64,000 bases of DNA, from positions 1 to 64,000 of the forward strand of contig JAHXIP010000016.1 in the NCBI GenBank assembly GCA_025655575.1. Reading direction: 5' to 3'. The translations under genes were made by a program, and so were the position numbers. Source of the stretch: Candidatus Thiodiazotropha sp. (ex Monitilora ramsayi) (lineage in GTDB: Bacteria; Pseudomonadota; Gammaproteobacteria; Chromatiales; Chromatiaceae). Shown here piece after piece: positions 54,996-64,000 of the stretch (position 1 is its first letter; every line of letters starts with the position of its first letter). The notes under the pieces were generated by a model, which did not search any database, was not told the origin of the DNA, and saw nothing but the letters and a program-made list of their open reading frames with translations.

Positions 54996-55049
54996 GGCCT
55001 GTTAACACTAATCCAGCAGGGCGTATTGGATTAGTGTTAACAGGCCCTA
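54993..55049. repeat. Perfect inverted repeat with 23-bp arms
   Basis: The left arm runs 54993-55015, starting TAGGGCCTGTTAACAC, and is fully complementary to the right arm 55027-55049, which ends GTGTTAACAGGCCCTA. The spacer is 11 bases. No U-run follows on either strand, so it is not a classical terminator. A one-mismatch copy of 16 bases of the arm is at 20491-20506, suggesting a dispersed element. Confidence 0.85.
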
Positions 55050-55181
55050 ATACGTCTGTCCCTCTCCCCAAACGACTGATATATTCGCCCTATATGCTTT
55101 TTATGATCTACGACAAAAACATATCACTGCCGCTGAGAATACCGACGGTGTCTCCCCCAGATAGCGTGTCGAGGTAAGGTC

Positions 55182-56039
55182 ATGTCCACATTATGGGAGA
55201 AGGTGACTCGCGATGCCAAACTGATCACCCTGCCCGAAGCCTATCTGCGGCTTAAGGGCGTCATCGGGCGACCGGAGTATGGAATATCTGATGTTGCCGA
55301 AGCCATCAGCAGCGACCCGGCATTGACCACCCGGGTGCTACGGCTGGTCAACAGCCCCTACTTCGGCATGGCGAGCCGTATAGACACAGTCATTCGTGCG
55401 GTCAATTTATTGGGCACACAGCAGATCCATGATCTGGCTCTGGCAACCAGTGTGTCACATGCTTTTTCCGGTATTGATCCCGCCACATTCGACATGACAC
55501 AGTTCTGGAAAAGCAGCATATACAGAGGACTTGCCGCACAACACTTGGCAAAGCTACGGGGGGTGCTGGACAATGAGCGGCTTTTTGTCGCTGGCCTGCT
55601 GAGTGATCTGGGACACCTGATCCTCTACCAAAGCATTCCCAGCGAAACCCTCAAGGCAAGCGAAATCTCCCGCCAGCAGCAACGCCCACTGGTGGAGGTC
55701 GAGCGTGAGACCCTGGGTCTGGATTACGCCCGGGTCGGCGCCACTCTCATGCGACAGTGGCAATTGCCGGAATCACTCATCGAGACCACCGAGTATCATC
55801 CTGAGCCCTCGCGGGCGCAAAAAAACCCCCTGGAGACCGCGATTGTTCACATCGCGGCACTCCTCTCCAAAGCGAAAACCGATGATCGGCCCTTTGGCGA
55901 GGGAATCCTGCAACCCCACCCGACGGCGATGAAAATGGCCGAGACCTCTCTGGCATCATGCCTGGAGATCGATACCGAAGTGGAAGCCGCTGTCGATGAC
56001 CTGCTGCGTACACTGGCCCCCATGGGTAAGGCATCCTGA
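55182..56039 (+). CDS. HDOD-domain protein
   Basis: The 285-residue protein has the HDOD core: TLPEAYLRLKGVI, DVAEAISSDPALTTRVLRLVNSPYFGMASRIDTVIRAVNLLGTQQIHDLALATSV, then the HD-like LFVAGLLSDLGHLILYQ and LGLDYARVGATLMRQWQLPE. The HDOD domain is a degenerate HD fold found in signalling proteins; enzymatic activity has not been shown for most. No receiver or GGDEF domain is attached. AAGG precedes the ATG. It is convergent with gspB. Confidence 0.93.
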   Translation: MSTLWEKVTRDAKLITLPEAYLRLKGVIGRPEYGISDVAEAISSDPALTTRVLRLVNSPYFGMASRIDTVIRAVNLLGTQQIHDLALATSVSHAFSGIDPATFDMTQFWKSSIYRGLAAQHLAKLRGVLDNERLFVAGLLSDLGHLILYQSIPSETLKASEISRQQQRPLVEVERETLGLDYARVGATLMRQWQLPESLIETTEYHPEPSRAQKNPLETAIVHIAALLSKAKTDDRPFGEGILQPHPTAMKMAETSLASCLEIDTEVEAAVDDLLRTLAPMGKAS

Positions 56040-56065
56040 CCCCCAGTGAATAAGACCGGCTTTGA

Positions 56066-56683
56066 TTATTGATTACCAATGGGCAGAATGAATCGTTCGC
56101 CCAGATGTTCGAGAATCACCCCATCGGTCAGGACTTCCAGCAGCAACGGCCCCTCGGCCAGGTAATCCCCCTCTCTGTACTTCTCTAAATTGATCAATAC
56201 ATAGCGTTTGGCCGGACGCTGGTCAAAGCTGTGGATATCGATATTGAGCTCAGGCAGGTTGTCAATGAAACCGCTTGGCATCTCACTCAGCGGTCTGGCG
56301 GGTTTTGCTTTTGGCTGCGGTGATTTGACCACTGGTTCAACGGGAACGGTTTCCACTGCTGCCGGCACTATCTGAGCAGGCACCGGCATATCCACTTTTT
56401 CCGGCACCTTAACGGGCTGCGGTTCCGTTGAGACAACAGCCGGCTGATCATTTGTTGGCGCTTTAACGGGCTGTCCCACCTCATCCTCAGTCAGCGGCAA
56501 GCGGTAACCCCCAAGATAGAGTCCCAGACCGAGCATGGTGCAGGCAAAAAGCAACAACATCACCCAACCAAGCCCCCTCAGGGATGTCGGTTGTCTCGCC
56601 AGGGGATCCGGCCGTATACCGGGTACCTCTCCCAATTTGTGCTGTCGCTCTGCTTTTTTGAGCGCTTCAAGGATGAGCGACAT
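56066..56683 (-). CDS. gspB: General secretion pathway protein GspB
   Basis: The 205-residue protein begins MSLILEALKKAERQHKLGEVPG, the GspB/ExeB N-terminus. One membrane helix (residues about 38-60) and a Pro/Val-rich periplasmic linker follow. The C-terminal domain (LPELNIDIHSFDQRPAKRYVLINLEKYREGDYL, VILEHLGERFILPIGNQ) is the conserved GspB domain. With GspA it inserts or assembles the type II secretion secretin in the cell wall. It is 1 bp from gspA. The other gsp genes are not in the window, and homologues also serve other assemblies such as MSHA pili. Confidence 0.9.
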   Translation of the reverse strand: MSLILEALKKAERQHKLGEVPGIRPDPLARQPTSLRGLGWVMLLLFACTMLGLGLYLGGYRLPLTEDEVGQPVKAPTNDQPAVVSTEPQPVKVPEKVDMPVPAQIVPAAVETVPVEPVVKSPQPKAKPARPLSEMPSGFIDNLPELNIDIHSFDQRPAKRYVLINLEKYREGDYLAEGPLLLEVLTDGVILEHLGERFILPIGNQ

Positions 56684-56684
56684 C

Positions 56685-58442
56685 TCAGCTGTCTCCTAGT
56701 CCTGTCGCCGAACTCAACGTCGGTGTCCCCGGCGGCAGTGACAGGTTGTTCAGATAGACCAGGGTCTGCTGACCCGCCACACCATCATCCAGCAGGCCTT
56801 TGCTGCGTTGGAATGCCTGTAATCGCTGCTTCAATCCATCGTCGAACTGATCGAGACCCTTCGCTTGAGTGACAGGCTCACCATCCACCAAGTGCATTCG
56901 CTTGCGAAGCCAGGTCACAACTTCCCCTGCCGAGCCCTCTCCAATCAGCGCCACCCCACCGTGGGGACGCCAAAGCATAACGAACTCACCTTCCCAATAG
57001 GGTGTGATATCTGACAGGTTCAGCTGCGCTTCACCCGCGCCGGTTTCGACCAACAACTGTTCTCCCTCGAGTCTTTTGAGTAAGAGAAGCCGATATTGCT
57101 TATCCTGGACAAGACGAAAGATTAACGGCCGGTCAAGTGACTGTAGTCGAGTCCAGTCCGACGTCTCCCTGAGACACCGCAGCCCGACTTGGGGGGCTTG
57201 CATGCATGGGGTAAGCGGTGAATCCAGATTGACCGACGCTCCCCAAAGTGCGAAGAGCCTGCTATAGACCTCATTTTGACTTTGCGCCTGGTCGAATAAC
57301 GTGGGTAGAGAAAAAGCGGGAACCTCGTGATCCTCAACATCCTGTTGCGCTATCGCCGGTTTGTCTCTTATCAGCGAGGTGTCGACCGGATCTTCTTGTT
57401 GAGATGGCGGATCAATATGGGAGATTGTCGGCGGTTGTATCTCTTCCACAACTGGTGCAGGGACCTTTTCCGCGGGCTCCGGCTCAATTCCAGCGTCTGA
57501 CGACTCGCTCTTTTGCGGCACAACCTGCGGGATATCATCAGTGACAAGTGGACGGGGTGAGAGATAGGCATAGAGACCCACACCCAAAACCAATAACCCC
57601 GGTACAAGCCAGCGCCAATGGTGCCTGGGTTTCCGACGCCCCTTCACCTCTTTAGCCGCCTGCCATACCAGAGTTGCCCCAACACGGTTTTCACCCCTGG
57701 AGAAAATCGCCAGCAGGGACCGTTCGCAAATGGTATTGATCATACGGGGTACACCCCGGGAAAGCCGGTGTACCAGACGCATGGCAATCGGACTGAACAG
57801 ATCCTCTCGAATCCCTGCCACTGCCAAACGGTGTGAGATATAGCGGGTTGTCTCCTGCCGACTCAGCGGATAGAGATGGTAGCGGGCGGTAATGCGCTGA
57901 TCCACTTGTCGCAGCTCAGACCTGCCCAGCATCTCCAGGAGTTCCGGTTGGCCCACCAGGATGATGCGCAACAGCTTGTGCCTTGTGGTTTCAAGGTTGG
58001 TCAGCAGGCGAACCTGTTCCAACACTCTGGGACTGAGATTTTGCGCCTCATCCACGATCATCACCGTATGCCGACCTTCGCTATGGGTCTTGAGAAGATG
58101 CTCCGAGAGGGTGCCCATCAATTGCTTGAGTGAGTAGGGATTACCTTGGTAGTCGATCCCCAGTTCATCGCAAATGGTAGACAGAAACTCCCGCCTGGAG
58201 AGGCGAGGATTCAACACCAGCGCAATATCCACATCCGCCAGCTTCTGTGCCAGCAGGCTGCGGATCAGCAATGTCTTACCGGTACCAACCTCGCCGGTCA
58301 AAAGGACGAAGCCGCCATTCGGTCCGGTACCGTAAATCAGGTGAGCGAGGCTCTCCTCGTGCCCCTGACTAAGATAGAGGTAACGGGGATCCGGTGTGAT
58401 GGAAAAAGGGTTTTCCTTAAACCCGAAATCACTGAATTTCAT
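56685..58442 (-). CDS. gspA: ExeA/GspA-family ATPase with peptidoglycan-binding domain
   Basis: The 585-residue protein starts MKFSDFGFKENPFSITPDPRYLYLSQGHEE. Its AAA domain has GEVGTGKTLLIRSLL (Walker A), VMIVDEAQNL (Walker B) and RQVDQRITARY. One membrane helix lies near residue 280 (HHWRWLVPGLLVLGVGLYAYL), followed by an acidic/Pro-rich linker. A C39-peptidase-like region (about 395-500) and a C-terminal PG_binding_1-type domain (LKQRLQAFQRSKGLLDDGVAG) complete it. It uses ATP to help secretin multimerise through the wall. The domain order matches Aeromonas ExeA. Confidence 0.93.
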   Translation of the reverse strand: MKFSDFGFKENPFSITPDPRYLYLSQGHEESLAHLIYGTGPNGGFVLLTGEVGTGKTLLIRSLLAQKLADVDIALVLNPRLSRREFLSTICDELGIDYQGNPYSLKQLMGTLSEHLLKTHSEGRHTVMIVDEAQNLSPRVLEQVRLLTNLETTRHKLLRIILVGQPELLEMLGRSELRQVDQRITARYHLYPLSRQETTRYISHRLAVAGIREDLFSPIAMRLVHRLSRGVPRMINTICERSLLAIFSRGENRVGATLVWQAAKEVKGRRKPRHHWRWLVPGLLVLGVGLYAYLSPRPLVTDDIPQVVPQKSESSDAGIEPEPAEKVPAPVVEEIQPPTISHIDPPSQQEDPVDTSLIRDKPAIAQQDVEDHEVPAFSLPTLFDQAQSQNEVYSRLFALWGASVNLDSPLTPCMQAPQVGLRCLRETSDWTRLQSLDRPLIFRLVQDKQYRLLLLKRLEGEQLLVETGAGEAQLNLSDITPYWEGEFVMLWRPHGGVALIGEGSAGEVVTWLRKRMHLVDGEPVTQAKGLDQFDDGLKQRLQAFQRSKGLLDDGVAGQQTLVYLNNLSLPPGTPTLSSATGLGDS

Positions 58443-58506
58443 AAAACGGGATTACATTGCTGTCCATGGAATGACCCATGATGTTCGATCAATCAGATAG
58501 CACTGT

Positions 58507-58947
58507 TTATTCGCAACCATCATCGGCCTCCCCTTCATTCTCTTCGGCAATTTCGGTTGCCAATTCGAGCCATTTCATCGCCTCCGACTCATTAGGCGCC
58601 ACCCCACGTCCTGCAATATAGATCTGGCCCAACTCGTTAGCCGCCAGATAGTTGCCATTCAGTGCGGCCTGTTCAAGCCAGGAGATCCCTTGCGCCGTAT
58701 CCTGTTTAGCTCCCTGGCCAAAAAGGTAGAGCATGCCGAGTTGATATTGGGATTCTACATGATCCCGTTGCGCCAATCGTTTGAACCCACGATAGGCCTG
58801 GCGATAGTCACCGTCCGAGAGGGCGGCCATGGCCTCGTCGAATTTATCCGCGGAACTTACCCCCGGTATAAGGAGAGCAACCGCCAATAAAACCGGGAGA
58901 CACAATCTGTTGAGAAGTCCCTTGTTACGCATAAACCACCGATTCAT
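58507..58947 (-). CDS. Periplasmic Sel1-repeat protein
   Basis: The 146-residue protein has a signal peptide (RLCLPVLLAVALLIPGVSSA) and about three Sel1/TPR-like helical repeats (AYRGFKRLAQRDHVESQYQLGMLYLFGQG, ISWLEQAALNGNYLAANELGQIYIAGRG, AMKWLELATEIAEEN), ending in an acidic tail with a Cys. Sel1 repeats mediate protein-protein contacts. It lies 64 bp upstream of gspA on the same strand, so it could be co-expressed, but function is unknown. Confidence 0.8.
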   Translation of the reverse strand: MNRWFMRNKGLLNRLCLPVLLAVALLIPGVSSADKFDEAMAALSDGDYRQAYRGFKRLAQRDHVESQYQLGMLYLFGQGAKQDTAQGISWLEQAALNGNYLAANELGQIYIAGRGVAPNESEAMKWLELATEIAEENEGEADDGCE

Positions 58948-59133
58948 TACACCAAGAAAAAACGATTACCGGACAGCCTGAATGTTTTTCCCCATCCCTG
59001 CAACTGCCAGACTATGAGTATATCTGTTTGAATGGATTTCATCCCCATGACAAGAACCTCAAAAAGCTGGCCAAAGGAACTAACCGCCGACCTAGCCAGT
59101 CAACTGAAATTACCAAGAACTGAAAATATCGAA

Positions 59134-60036
59134 ATGACCATATTGCGAACCCTACTTGCAGGACTGCTATCCCTCATATGGATAGGCACACTCTCCGCCC
59201 AACCTTTGGTATCACCCTCCTGGTTACACGACAATCGTCAGCGGGAGAACCTGGTCATCCTGGACCTGCAGGAGACCCAAGGATTTCAACGGCACCATAT
59301 TCCCGGAGCCGTCAACACCGACTATGGCCAGTGGCGAACGGACAAAAAAGGCACACCCAAACTCATACCGCCAGTTTCACAACTGGAGCGTTTGATCGGC
59401 TCTCTGGGTATCGATAACGATAGCCAGGTGGTACTGGTCTCCCTGGGCGCCAGTGCCGGTGATCTCACAAGCGCAGCCCGTGTTTACTGGACCTTCAAAG
59501 CATTGGGGCATGACAAGACCTCCATCCTGGACGGTGGATTGGTCGCCTATGCACAGAGCCGACGCTATCCCCTCGAAAGGGGCGACAGCAAACCGCAGGC
59601 TCGCACCTTCAAAGCCAACCTTCGCAGCGAAATGATCCCAACCTCAAAAGAGATAAAACTTGCCCTAGAGAATGGGTCTATGGCCGTGGACAACCGCAGC
59701 CGTGCAGAATATCTCGGCATCTATGCCGGTGCCGGCAGGGAACGGGCCGGCAGCTTGCCCAAAGCAGTACATCTCAATTATGACTGGCTGACGGTGAATG
59801 GCAGCGGCAAACTCCATTCCATAGAAAATCTTCAACGCATCTACAAAGCCAGCGATGTGCCGTTGAAGGGATCGCAAATCAACTATTGTCATACCGGCCA
59901 TCGCGCCTCATTGGGTTGGTTCGTCTCCCATGAAATCCTGGGTAACACGCAGGCTAAGCTCTATGACGGTTCCACAGAGGAGTGGGCAGTCGATAAAAAA
60001 CTACCCATGGACCTGCAGGTCCGGTTGGATCCCTGA
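59134..60036 (+). CDS. Secreted two-domain rhodanese-type sulfurtransferase
   Basis: ATG 59134 gives 300 residues with a signal peptide ([22 protein letters not shown]); an upstream start at 59032 would add 34 residues ahead of it. Two rhodanese domains are visible: [21 protein letters not shown] and [11 protein letters not shown] in the first, and [35 protein letters not shown] plus the active loop [14 protein letters not shown] in the second. The nucleophilic Cys in YCHTGHRA is preserved. The enzyme probably moves sulfane sulfur in the periplasm. The next gene starts 1 bp later. Confidence 0.88.
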   Translation: MTILRTLLAGLLSLIWIGTLSAQPLVSPSWLHDNRQRENLVILDLQETQGFQRHHIPGAVNTDYGQWRTDKKGTPKLIPPVSQLERLIGSLGIDNDSQVVLVSLGASAGDLTSAARVYWTFKALGHDKTSILDGGLVAYAQSRRYPLERGDSKPQARTFKANLRSEMIPTSKEIKLALENGSMAVDNRSRAEYLGIYAGAGRERAGSLPKAVHLNYDWLTVNGSGKLHSIENLQRIYKASDVPLKGSQINYCHTGHRASLGWFVSHEILGNTQAKLYDGSTEEWAVDKKLPMDLQVRLDP

Positions 60037-60037
60037 T

Positions 60038-62425
60038 ATGCGCAGACTTGCCAATACCGCCCTGCTGCTGTCACTGCTTCTATGTATAGCGCCTGCCAAT
60101 GCCCAAGAACACTATCGAGTGGAAAGACCTATGGAAATACAGGAGAAACTGAAGGCGGCCTACCTCGCCAAAGGTCTTGCATACCGGCCGCGCACTGAGC
60201 ACTTCAACGAGGACGGTACGCCGACGTATACCAACCAGCTCATCCTTGAGGACTCCCCCTACCTGTTGCAGCATGCTCACAACCCTGTCGATTGGCATGC
60301 CTGGTCTGAAGCGGCTTTCGAGCGGGCGAAACGGGAAAACAAACCGGTCTTTCTCTCCATCGGATACTCTACCTGCCACTGGTGCCACGTGATGGAACGG
60401 GAGAGTTTCGAAAACCCGGCCATTGCCGCCTTGTTGAATGAGCATTTCATCGCCATCAAGGTCGACCGGGAGAGTCATCCGGACGTGGATGAGGTCTATA
60501 TGACGGCCGTGATGTTATTGACCGGCAGGGGTGGTTGGCCCATGTCATCCTTCCTGACACCGGAGGGTAAGCCCTTCTATGGGGGCACCTACTATCCCCC
60601 GGATCAGTTCACTTCACTGGTCAGCCAAATCGCCCAGATCTGGCAGGAAAAAAGAGCAGACGTTGAAGCGCAAGCCGAACGCATTGCCGAAGCCGTGGCC
60701 AAGAGCAATCGTCTCAGTGGTGAATCCAAGGCCTTCGATCTTGCCAGTGCCGGTCGTGGCGTTTCAGCGATCGCACAGATCTATGATGAGATCCAAGGCG
60801 GATTCGGCCAAGCGCCCAAGTTCCCGCAGGAGCCCTGGCTCTTCCTGCTGCTTGATCAGGCAGAACGCGGCGGCAATGAACAGGCCCTGGAGATGCTGGA
60901 AACAACCCTCGACCATATGGCGCGCGGTGGCATCTATGATCAAGTCGCTGGCGGCTTCCACCGCTACTCCACCGACTTCGAATGGTTGGTGCCCCACTTC
61001 GAGAAGATGCTCTACAACCAGGCACACCTGAGCCGTGTCTATCTCCGTACCTGGCGTCTCACCGGTAAGCCGAAATATCTTCGTGTGGCAACCCAGACAC
61101 TTGACTATGTCATACGCGAGATGACCTCACCGGAAGGGGGTTTCTACTCAGCCACCGATGCCGACAGTGAGGGTGAAGAGGGCCTTTTCTTTACCTGGAC
61201 CCTGGCGGAAATTAACGATGCCCTGGCGCCGGAGGATGCCGATCTGGCCAAGTCTCTCTATTCGGTTTCCCGCCTGGGTAACTTTGAGGGACGCAATATC
61301 CTGCATCTGGAACAGACTCTCGAAGAATATGCGAAAGAACATAAGATGGCGCTTGAGTCCCTGCACCAAAGAATCGATCACATCAACAGCGTACTCCTGA
61401 GAGTACGCAGCCAACGGATACCCCCCCTTCGCGACGACAAGATCGTGACCGCCTGGAACGGCATGATGATCACCGCCTTTGCCGAGGCAGCCGATCTGCT
61501 CAATTCACCGATCTACCGACAAGTGGCGGAAAAGGCAGCCGAATTTAACTGGCGACACAACCGGCGCTCTGCAGGACAACTCTGGCGTGTTCACTTGGAC
61601 GGCCGTTCTTCCATCCTCGCGGCCCAGGAGGACTATGCCTATCTGGCGGAAGCCATGCTGACGCTCTACGATCTGACAGGTGAAAGAGCTTGGCTTGAGC
61701 GTTCCATCGAGTTGACCGACGCCCTCATCAAACGCTTTCTCGATATGGATGGCGGTGGTTTTTTCATGAATGAGGCCGATGCCGAGATTACCGCAATGGG
61801 CCGTCCCAAAGATGACGGCAGCGACAACGCCATTCCCTCCGGTAGTTCAGTGGCGCTGCATGCCCTGCAGAGACTCTGGCTGCGTAGCGGCAACCTGACG
61901 TATCGCCAACAGATAGACAATCTGATCAGCCGATTCGCGTCGAGTATCGAACAGCAACCCCACGGTTATGGTTATATGCTGACCGCCATCACCAATCATA
62001 AACAGGGAGAGTTACAGTCGCGTGCCTATGCTGCCCAAGGCGGCATCCGGCTTGAGGGTCAGCTGACACCCCATTCAAACGAGTCGATGCGACTGACGGT
62101 CGCCATAGAAATCCCGTCAGGCTGGCACATCAACAGTAACGATCCGGGTAACGAAGACTTGATCGGCACACAACTACAGCTTGCGGAAGACAGCCATGGC
62201 TGGACACTGGGACCGGTCACCTATCCCGAAGGCGAACAACAGCGTCTCTCATTCCAGCCGACACCGCTCTCTCTCTTCTCAGGGCGAACTACCCTGGAAG
62301 CCTTTGTGAAGACAGGCGATAAAACGTCAGGACCGACTTTGCCTGTGAGCATCCGGCTACAGGCCTGTAACGATGAGGTCTGTCTGCCGCCGGAGACACC
62401 GACACTTAGACTCAAACTACCTTGA
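60038..62425 (+). CDS. Secreted YyaL/DUF255 thioredoxin-domain protein fused to a DsbD N-terminal-like domain
   Basis: ATG 60038 gives 795 residues with a signal peptide ([15 protein letters not shown]). The N-terminal DUF255 thioredoxin fold (about residues 60-230) holds [13 protein letters not shown], the CHWC active site at 113-116 and [25 protein letters not shown]. An alpha/alpha-barrel part with [25 protein letters not shown] and [20 protein letters not shown] is typical of SSP411/YyaL proteins. The last 110 residues match DsbD domain alpha ([22 protein letters not shown] with Cys 777 and 782). YyaL proteins are usually cytosolic and lack the DsbD part. Adjacent to a rhodanese, this suggests periplasmic thiol chemistry. 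Confidence 0.85.
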   Translation: MRRLANTALLLSLLLCIAPANAQEHYRVERPMEIQEKLKAAYLAKGLAYRPRTEHFNEDGTPTYTNQLILEDSPYLLQHAHNPVDWHAWSEAAFERAKRENKPVFLSIGYSTCHWCHVMERESFENPAIAALLNEHFIAIKVDRESHPDVDEVYMTAVMLLTGRGGWPMSSFLTPEGKPFYGGTYYPPDQFTSLVSQIAQIWQEKRADVEAQAERIAEAVAKSNRLSGESKAFDLASAGRGVSAIAQIYDEIQGGFGQAPKFPQEPWLFLLLDQAERGGNEQALEMLETTLDHMARGGIYDQVAGGFHRYSTDFEWLVPHFEKMLYNQAHLSRVYLRTWRLTGKPKYLRVATQTLDYVIREMTSPEGGFYSATDADSEGEEGLFFTWTLAEINDALAPEDADLAKSLYSVSRLGNFEGRNILHLEQTLEEYAKEHKMALESLHQRIDHINSVLLRVRSQRIPPLRDDKIVTAWNGMMITAFAEAADLLNSPIYRQVAEKAAEFNWRHNRRSAGQLWRVHLDGRSSILAAQEDYAYLAEAMLTLYDLTGERAWLERSIELTDALIKRFLDMDGGGFFMNEADAEITAMGRPKDDGSDNAIPSGSSVALHALQRLWLRSGNLTYRQQIDNLISRFASSIEQQPHGYGYMLTAITNHKQGELQSRAYAAQGGIRLEGQLTPHSNESMRLTVAIEIPSGWHINSNDPGNEDLIGTQLQLAEDSHGWTLGPVTYPEGEQQRLSFQPTPLSLFSGRTTLEAFVKTGDKTSGPTLPVSIRLQACNDEVCLPPETPTLRLKLP

Positions 62426-62435
62426 ACACCTAAAC

Positions 62436-62451
62436 GGCCCGAGGGCGGGCC
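62436..62451. terminator. GC-rich hairpin between convergent genes
   Basis: GGCCCG (62436-62441) and CGGGCC (62446-62451) form a perfect 6-bp stem with a 4-base loop between the stops of the YyaL fusion and ubiA. T-runs are short on both sides, so it is a weak terminator at best. Confidence 0.35.
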
Positions 62452-62480
62452 TACTCATTTCCGACCATCTGAGGAAAAGA

Positions 62481-63392
62481 TCACCCACTCACAAGGTAAT
62501 CAAACAGCAAACCAAGAAAGATCACCATACCGAACAGATTATTATTGAGAAAGGCGTCGAAACAGGCCTTAGGCTGTCGGTCGCGGGTCAGCCACTGCTG
62601 ATAGAGAAACAACCCGGCCCCAACCAGCAGACCCAGGTTATAAACCCAACCCCGTCCTGCCATGTTGCCGACCTGAAACAACAGCAACAACATCAAGACC
62701 TGCAGCACACCGACGATCAGGTTGTCGTAACGGCCAAAGAGAATGGCACTCGATTTAACGCCGATTTTCAGATCGTCCTCGCGGTCGACCATGGCGTACT
62801 GGGTATCGTAGATCAGCGCCCACAACAGGGTGGTAGCAAACAACACCCAGGCCACGGGTGGAATAGACTCGTTGAGCGCCATGAAAGCCATGGGTACCGC
62901 CCAACCGAAAGCCGCGCCCAGCATCACCTGCGGGAGATGCGTATAGCGCTTCATGAAGGGATAGACCGCTGCCAGCACTAGGGCAACCAGTGACATAAAA
63001 CGGGTCGGCCAGTTGAGGAACACCAATAGACATGCTGCCATCAGAGAGAGTATGGCAAAAACACCCAATGCTTCCTTAGGACTCACCAGTCCCATGGCGA
63101 TGGGACGCGTTCTGGTCCGCGCCACGCAGCCGTCGAAATCCCGATCCGCATAGTCGTTGATGGCACAACCCGCCGACCGCATCAACGCCACACCCGTCAT
63201 GAATACCAGCACGATCACCCAGGGTGGTTGCCCCTCACCCGCCAACCACAGCGCCCACATGGTGGGCCACAGCAGCAACAGAATACCGATGGGGCGATGC
63301 AGACGAACCAGTTGGGCGTAGCGCCACAATCGCTCACGCAATGAAACCTTGTCCGGTTCTTGGAGAGGCACCTGGATCTGCGGCTTTTCCAT
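62481..63392 (-). CDS. ubiA: 4-hydroxybenzoate octaprenyltransferase
   Basis: ATG 63392 (AGAGGG a few bases upstream; a GTG one codon earlier is equally possible) gives 303 residues. The two Asp-rich metal motifs are NDYADRDFDG and DREDDLKIGVKS, set among about nine membrane helices (LLLLWPTMWALWLAGEGQPP). UbiA prenylates 4-hydroxybenzoate, the committed membrane step of ubiquinone synthesis. It is 9 bp downstream of ubiC, the enzyme making its substrate. Confidence 0.96.
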   Translation of the reverse strand: MEKPQIQVPLQEPDKVSLRERLWRYAQLVRLHRPIGILLLLWPTMWALWLAGEGQPPWVIVLVFMTGVALMRSAGCAINDYADRDFDGCVARTRTRPIAMGLVSPKEALGVFAILSLMAACLLVFLNWPTRFMSLVALVLAAVYPFMKRYTHLPQVMLGAAFGWAVPMAFMALNESIPPVAWVLFATTLLWALIYDTQYAMVDREDDLKIGVKSSAILFGRYDNLIVGVLQVLMLLLLFQVGNMAGRGWVYNLGLLVGAGLFLYQQWLTRDRQPKACFDAFLNNNLFGMVIFLGLLFDYLVSG

Positions 63393-63401
63393 CACACCCT
63401 C

Positions 63402-63977
63402 TTAACGCTTCAACGGAATGTCGGGCAAAAAAATCTCGTTGACCAGCAACGGCCGTCCAGCGAGATAGAACATGGTACGTCTCGCCCAAAGCATCTCGGG
63501 CCTGTCGTCGATATGAATACAGGCGGCATCGAACAGGGGATGCCTGGGTTGCAGTCTGGCAATCTGCGTGACCCCACGATGCACCTTCGGGTCACTGAAG
63601 AGCACTGCCCCCAGTGGCTTCTCACCCAACTGCGTCAAGCGCCGTACAGAACGCTGCAGGCTGGTGGCAGGAATCAGCGTACGGGCAAAAACCCAGGGTT
63701 GCTCATCGCACAGCAGCTCCACTTCACGAACCAGCGTAATCACCCCGCGGCGGGTTTTCATCACTTTACGTTCACTGTTGAGCGGCCGCCCCCACCCCTG
63801 ATGAAGCAAGCGCACCCGAAAATGACCATGGCTACAAGCCTGAATAACCTTACGTGTCAAAGAACCGGAATCACGCAGCCACGTCTGTACACCCGATGGA
63901 ATTTCACGGAGACGTTGGCTCCGCCACTCACCCCATTCGGGTTCTGGAACGGATGAGTGTGGACTGCGATGGGTCAA
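63402..63977 (-). CDS. ubiC: Chorismate pyruvate-lyase
   Basis: The 191-residue protein is read from TTG 63977, with no ATG available upstream within the window. UbiC features are WLRDSGSLTRKVIQAC, REVELLCDEQPWVFARTLIP, LGEKPLGAVLFSDPKV and the C-terminal FYLAGRPLLVNEIFLPDIP. It splits chorismate into 4-hydroxybenzoate and pyruvate, feeding UbiA. Only 23 bases remain upstream in the window, so its promoter lies outside. Confidence 0.93.
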   Translation of the reverse strand: MTHRSPHSSVPEPEWGEWRSQRLREIPSGVQTWLRDSGSLTRKVIQACSHGHFRVRLLHQGWGRPLNSERKVMKTRRGVITLVREVELLCDEQPWVFARTLIPATSLQRSVRRLTQLGEKPLGAVLFSDPKVHRGVTQIARLQPRHPLFDAACIHIDDRPEMLWARRTMFYLAGRPLLVNEIFLPDIPLKR

Positions 63978-64000
63978 AATGGCACTACCTGGACAAAAAT

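Overview
The window is chromosomal DNA from a gammaproteobacterium. The evidence is the ftsY-ftsE-ftsX-rpoH locus next to an M16 peptidase pair and rsmD, the ubiC-ubiA pair, bioB-F-H-C-D with BioH, hda, bolA, fabA, and an ExeA/GspA-GspB pair. An octaheme cytochrome module, two thioredoxin-family genes, a rhodanese and a PEP-CTERM protein would fit a sulfur-metabolising Chromatiales/Sedimenticolaceae-type organism, but that placement is inference. No insertion sequence, prophage, CRISPR array or rRNA was seen. Gene density is high and the content is mostly housekeeping with metabolic and regulatory accessory genes.

Layout. 1-1408: the tail of a DM13-like gene with an in-frame TAG, a DUF4124 protein and a MIF-like tautomerase. 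1472-4351: an octaheme cytochrome c (OTR family) plus a cytochrome b561-type partner, bracketed by two copies of a roughly 100-bp palindromic repeat. 4435-10079: proS, fabA, a CNT nucleoside transporter and a fused class II aldolase/short-chain dehydrogenase. 10157-13831: oxyR, cpdA, sfsA and a secreted proline-rich protein. 13962-17365: a tight minus-strand operon tlpA-like, thioredoxin-like, tolC-like, short HlyD-like adaptor, acylphosphatase, with no pump gene. 17573-23018: a PilZ-like protein, yihY, arsC, wrbA, hda and a bolA-glutaredoxin pair. 23037-30046: an AGCS symporter and a TatT-associated TRAP transporter cluster containing a cupin, followed by an EamA permease.

30071-38832: a candidate small RNA or small ORF, a phosphopantetheinyl transferase, a queD-like gene, an ammonium transporter with a terminator-like hairpin in its upstream region, tRNA-Met(CAT), ychF, STAS and ParA-like genes, an L,D-transpeptidase and an Ala-rich lipoprotein. 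38981-48796: ggt, ferredoxin, coaD, rsmD, two M16 peptidases, then ftsYEX and rpoH. A CIRCE operator (HrcA site) lies directly on the apparent rpoH promoter. 48898-54295: a PEP-CTERM protein and the biotin operon, with a BirA-type operator upstream of bioB that overlaps the start of divergent comF. 54276-63977: comF, a 23-bp-arm inverted repeat, an HDOD gene, gspA/gspB, a Sel1 protein, a periplasmic rhodanese with a YyaL-DsbD_N fusion, ubiA and ubiC.

Themes. Extracytoplasmic thiol/redox chemistry recurs (tlpA/thioredoxin/tolC operon, rhodanese-YyaL-DsbD_N pair, OTR/cytochrome b). Two classical operators can be read directly: CIRCE at rpoH and BirA at bioB. No single locus is an unmistakable new system. 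The best candidates are the pump-less adaptor/TolC/thioredoxin operon, the repeat-flanked OTR module, the secreted YyaL-DsbD_N fusion, and the unannotated terminator-bearing transcripts near 30.1 kb and 33.5 kb.
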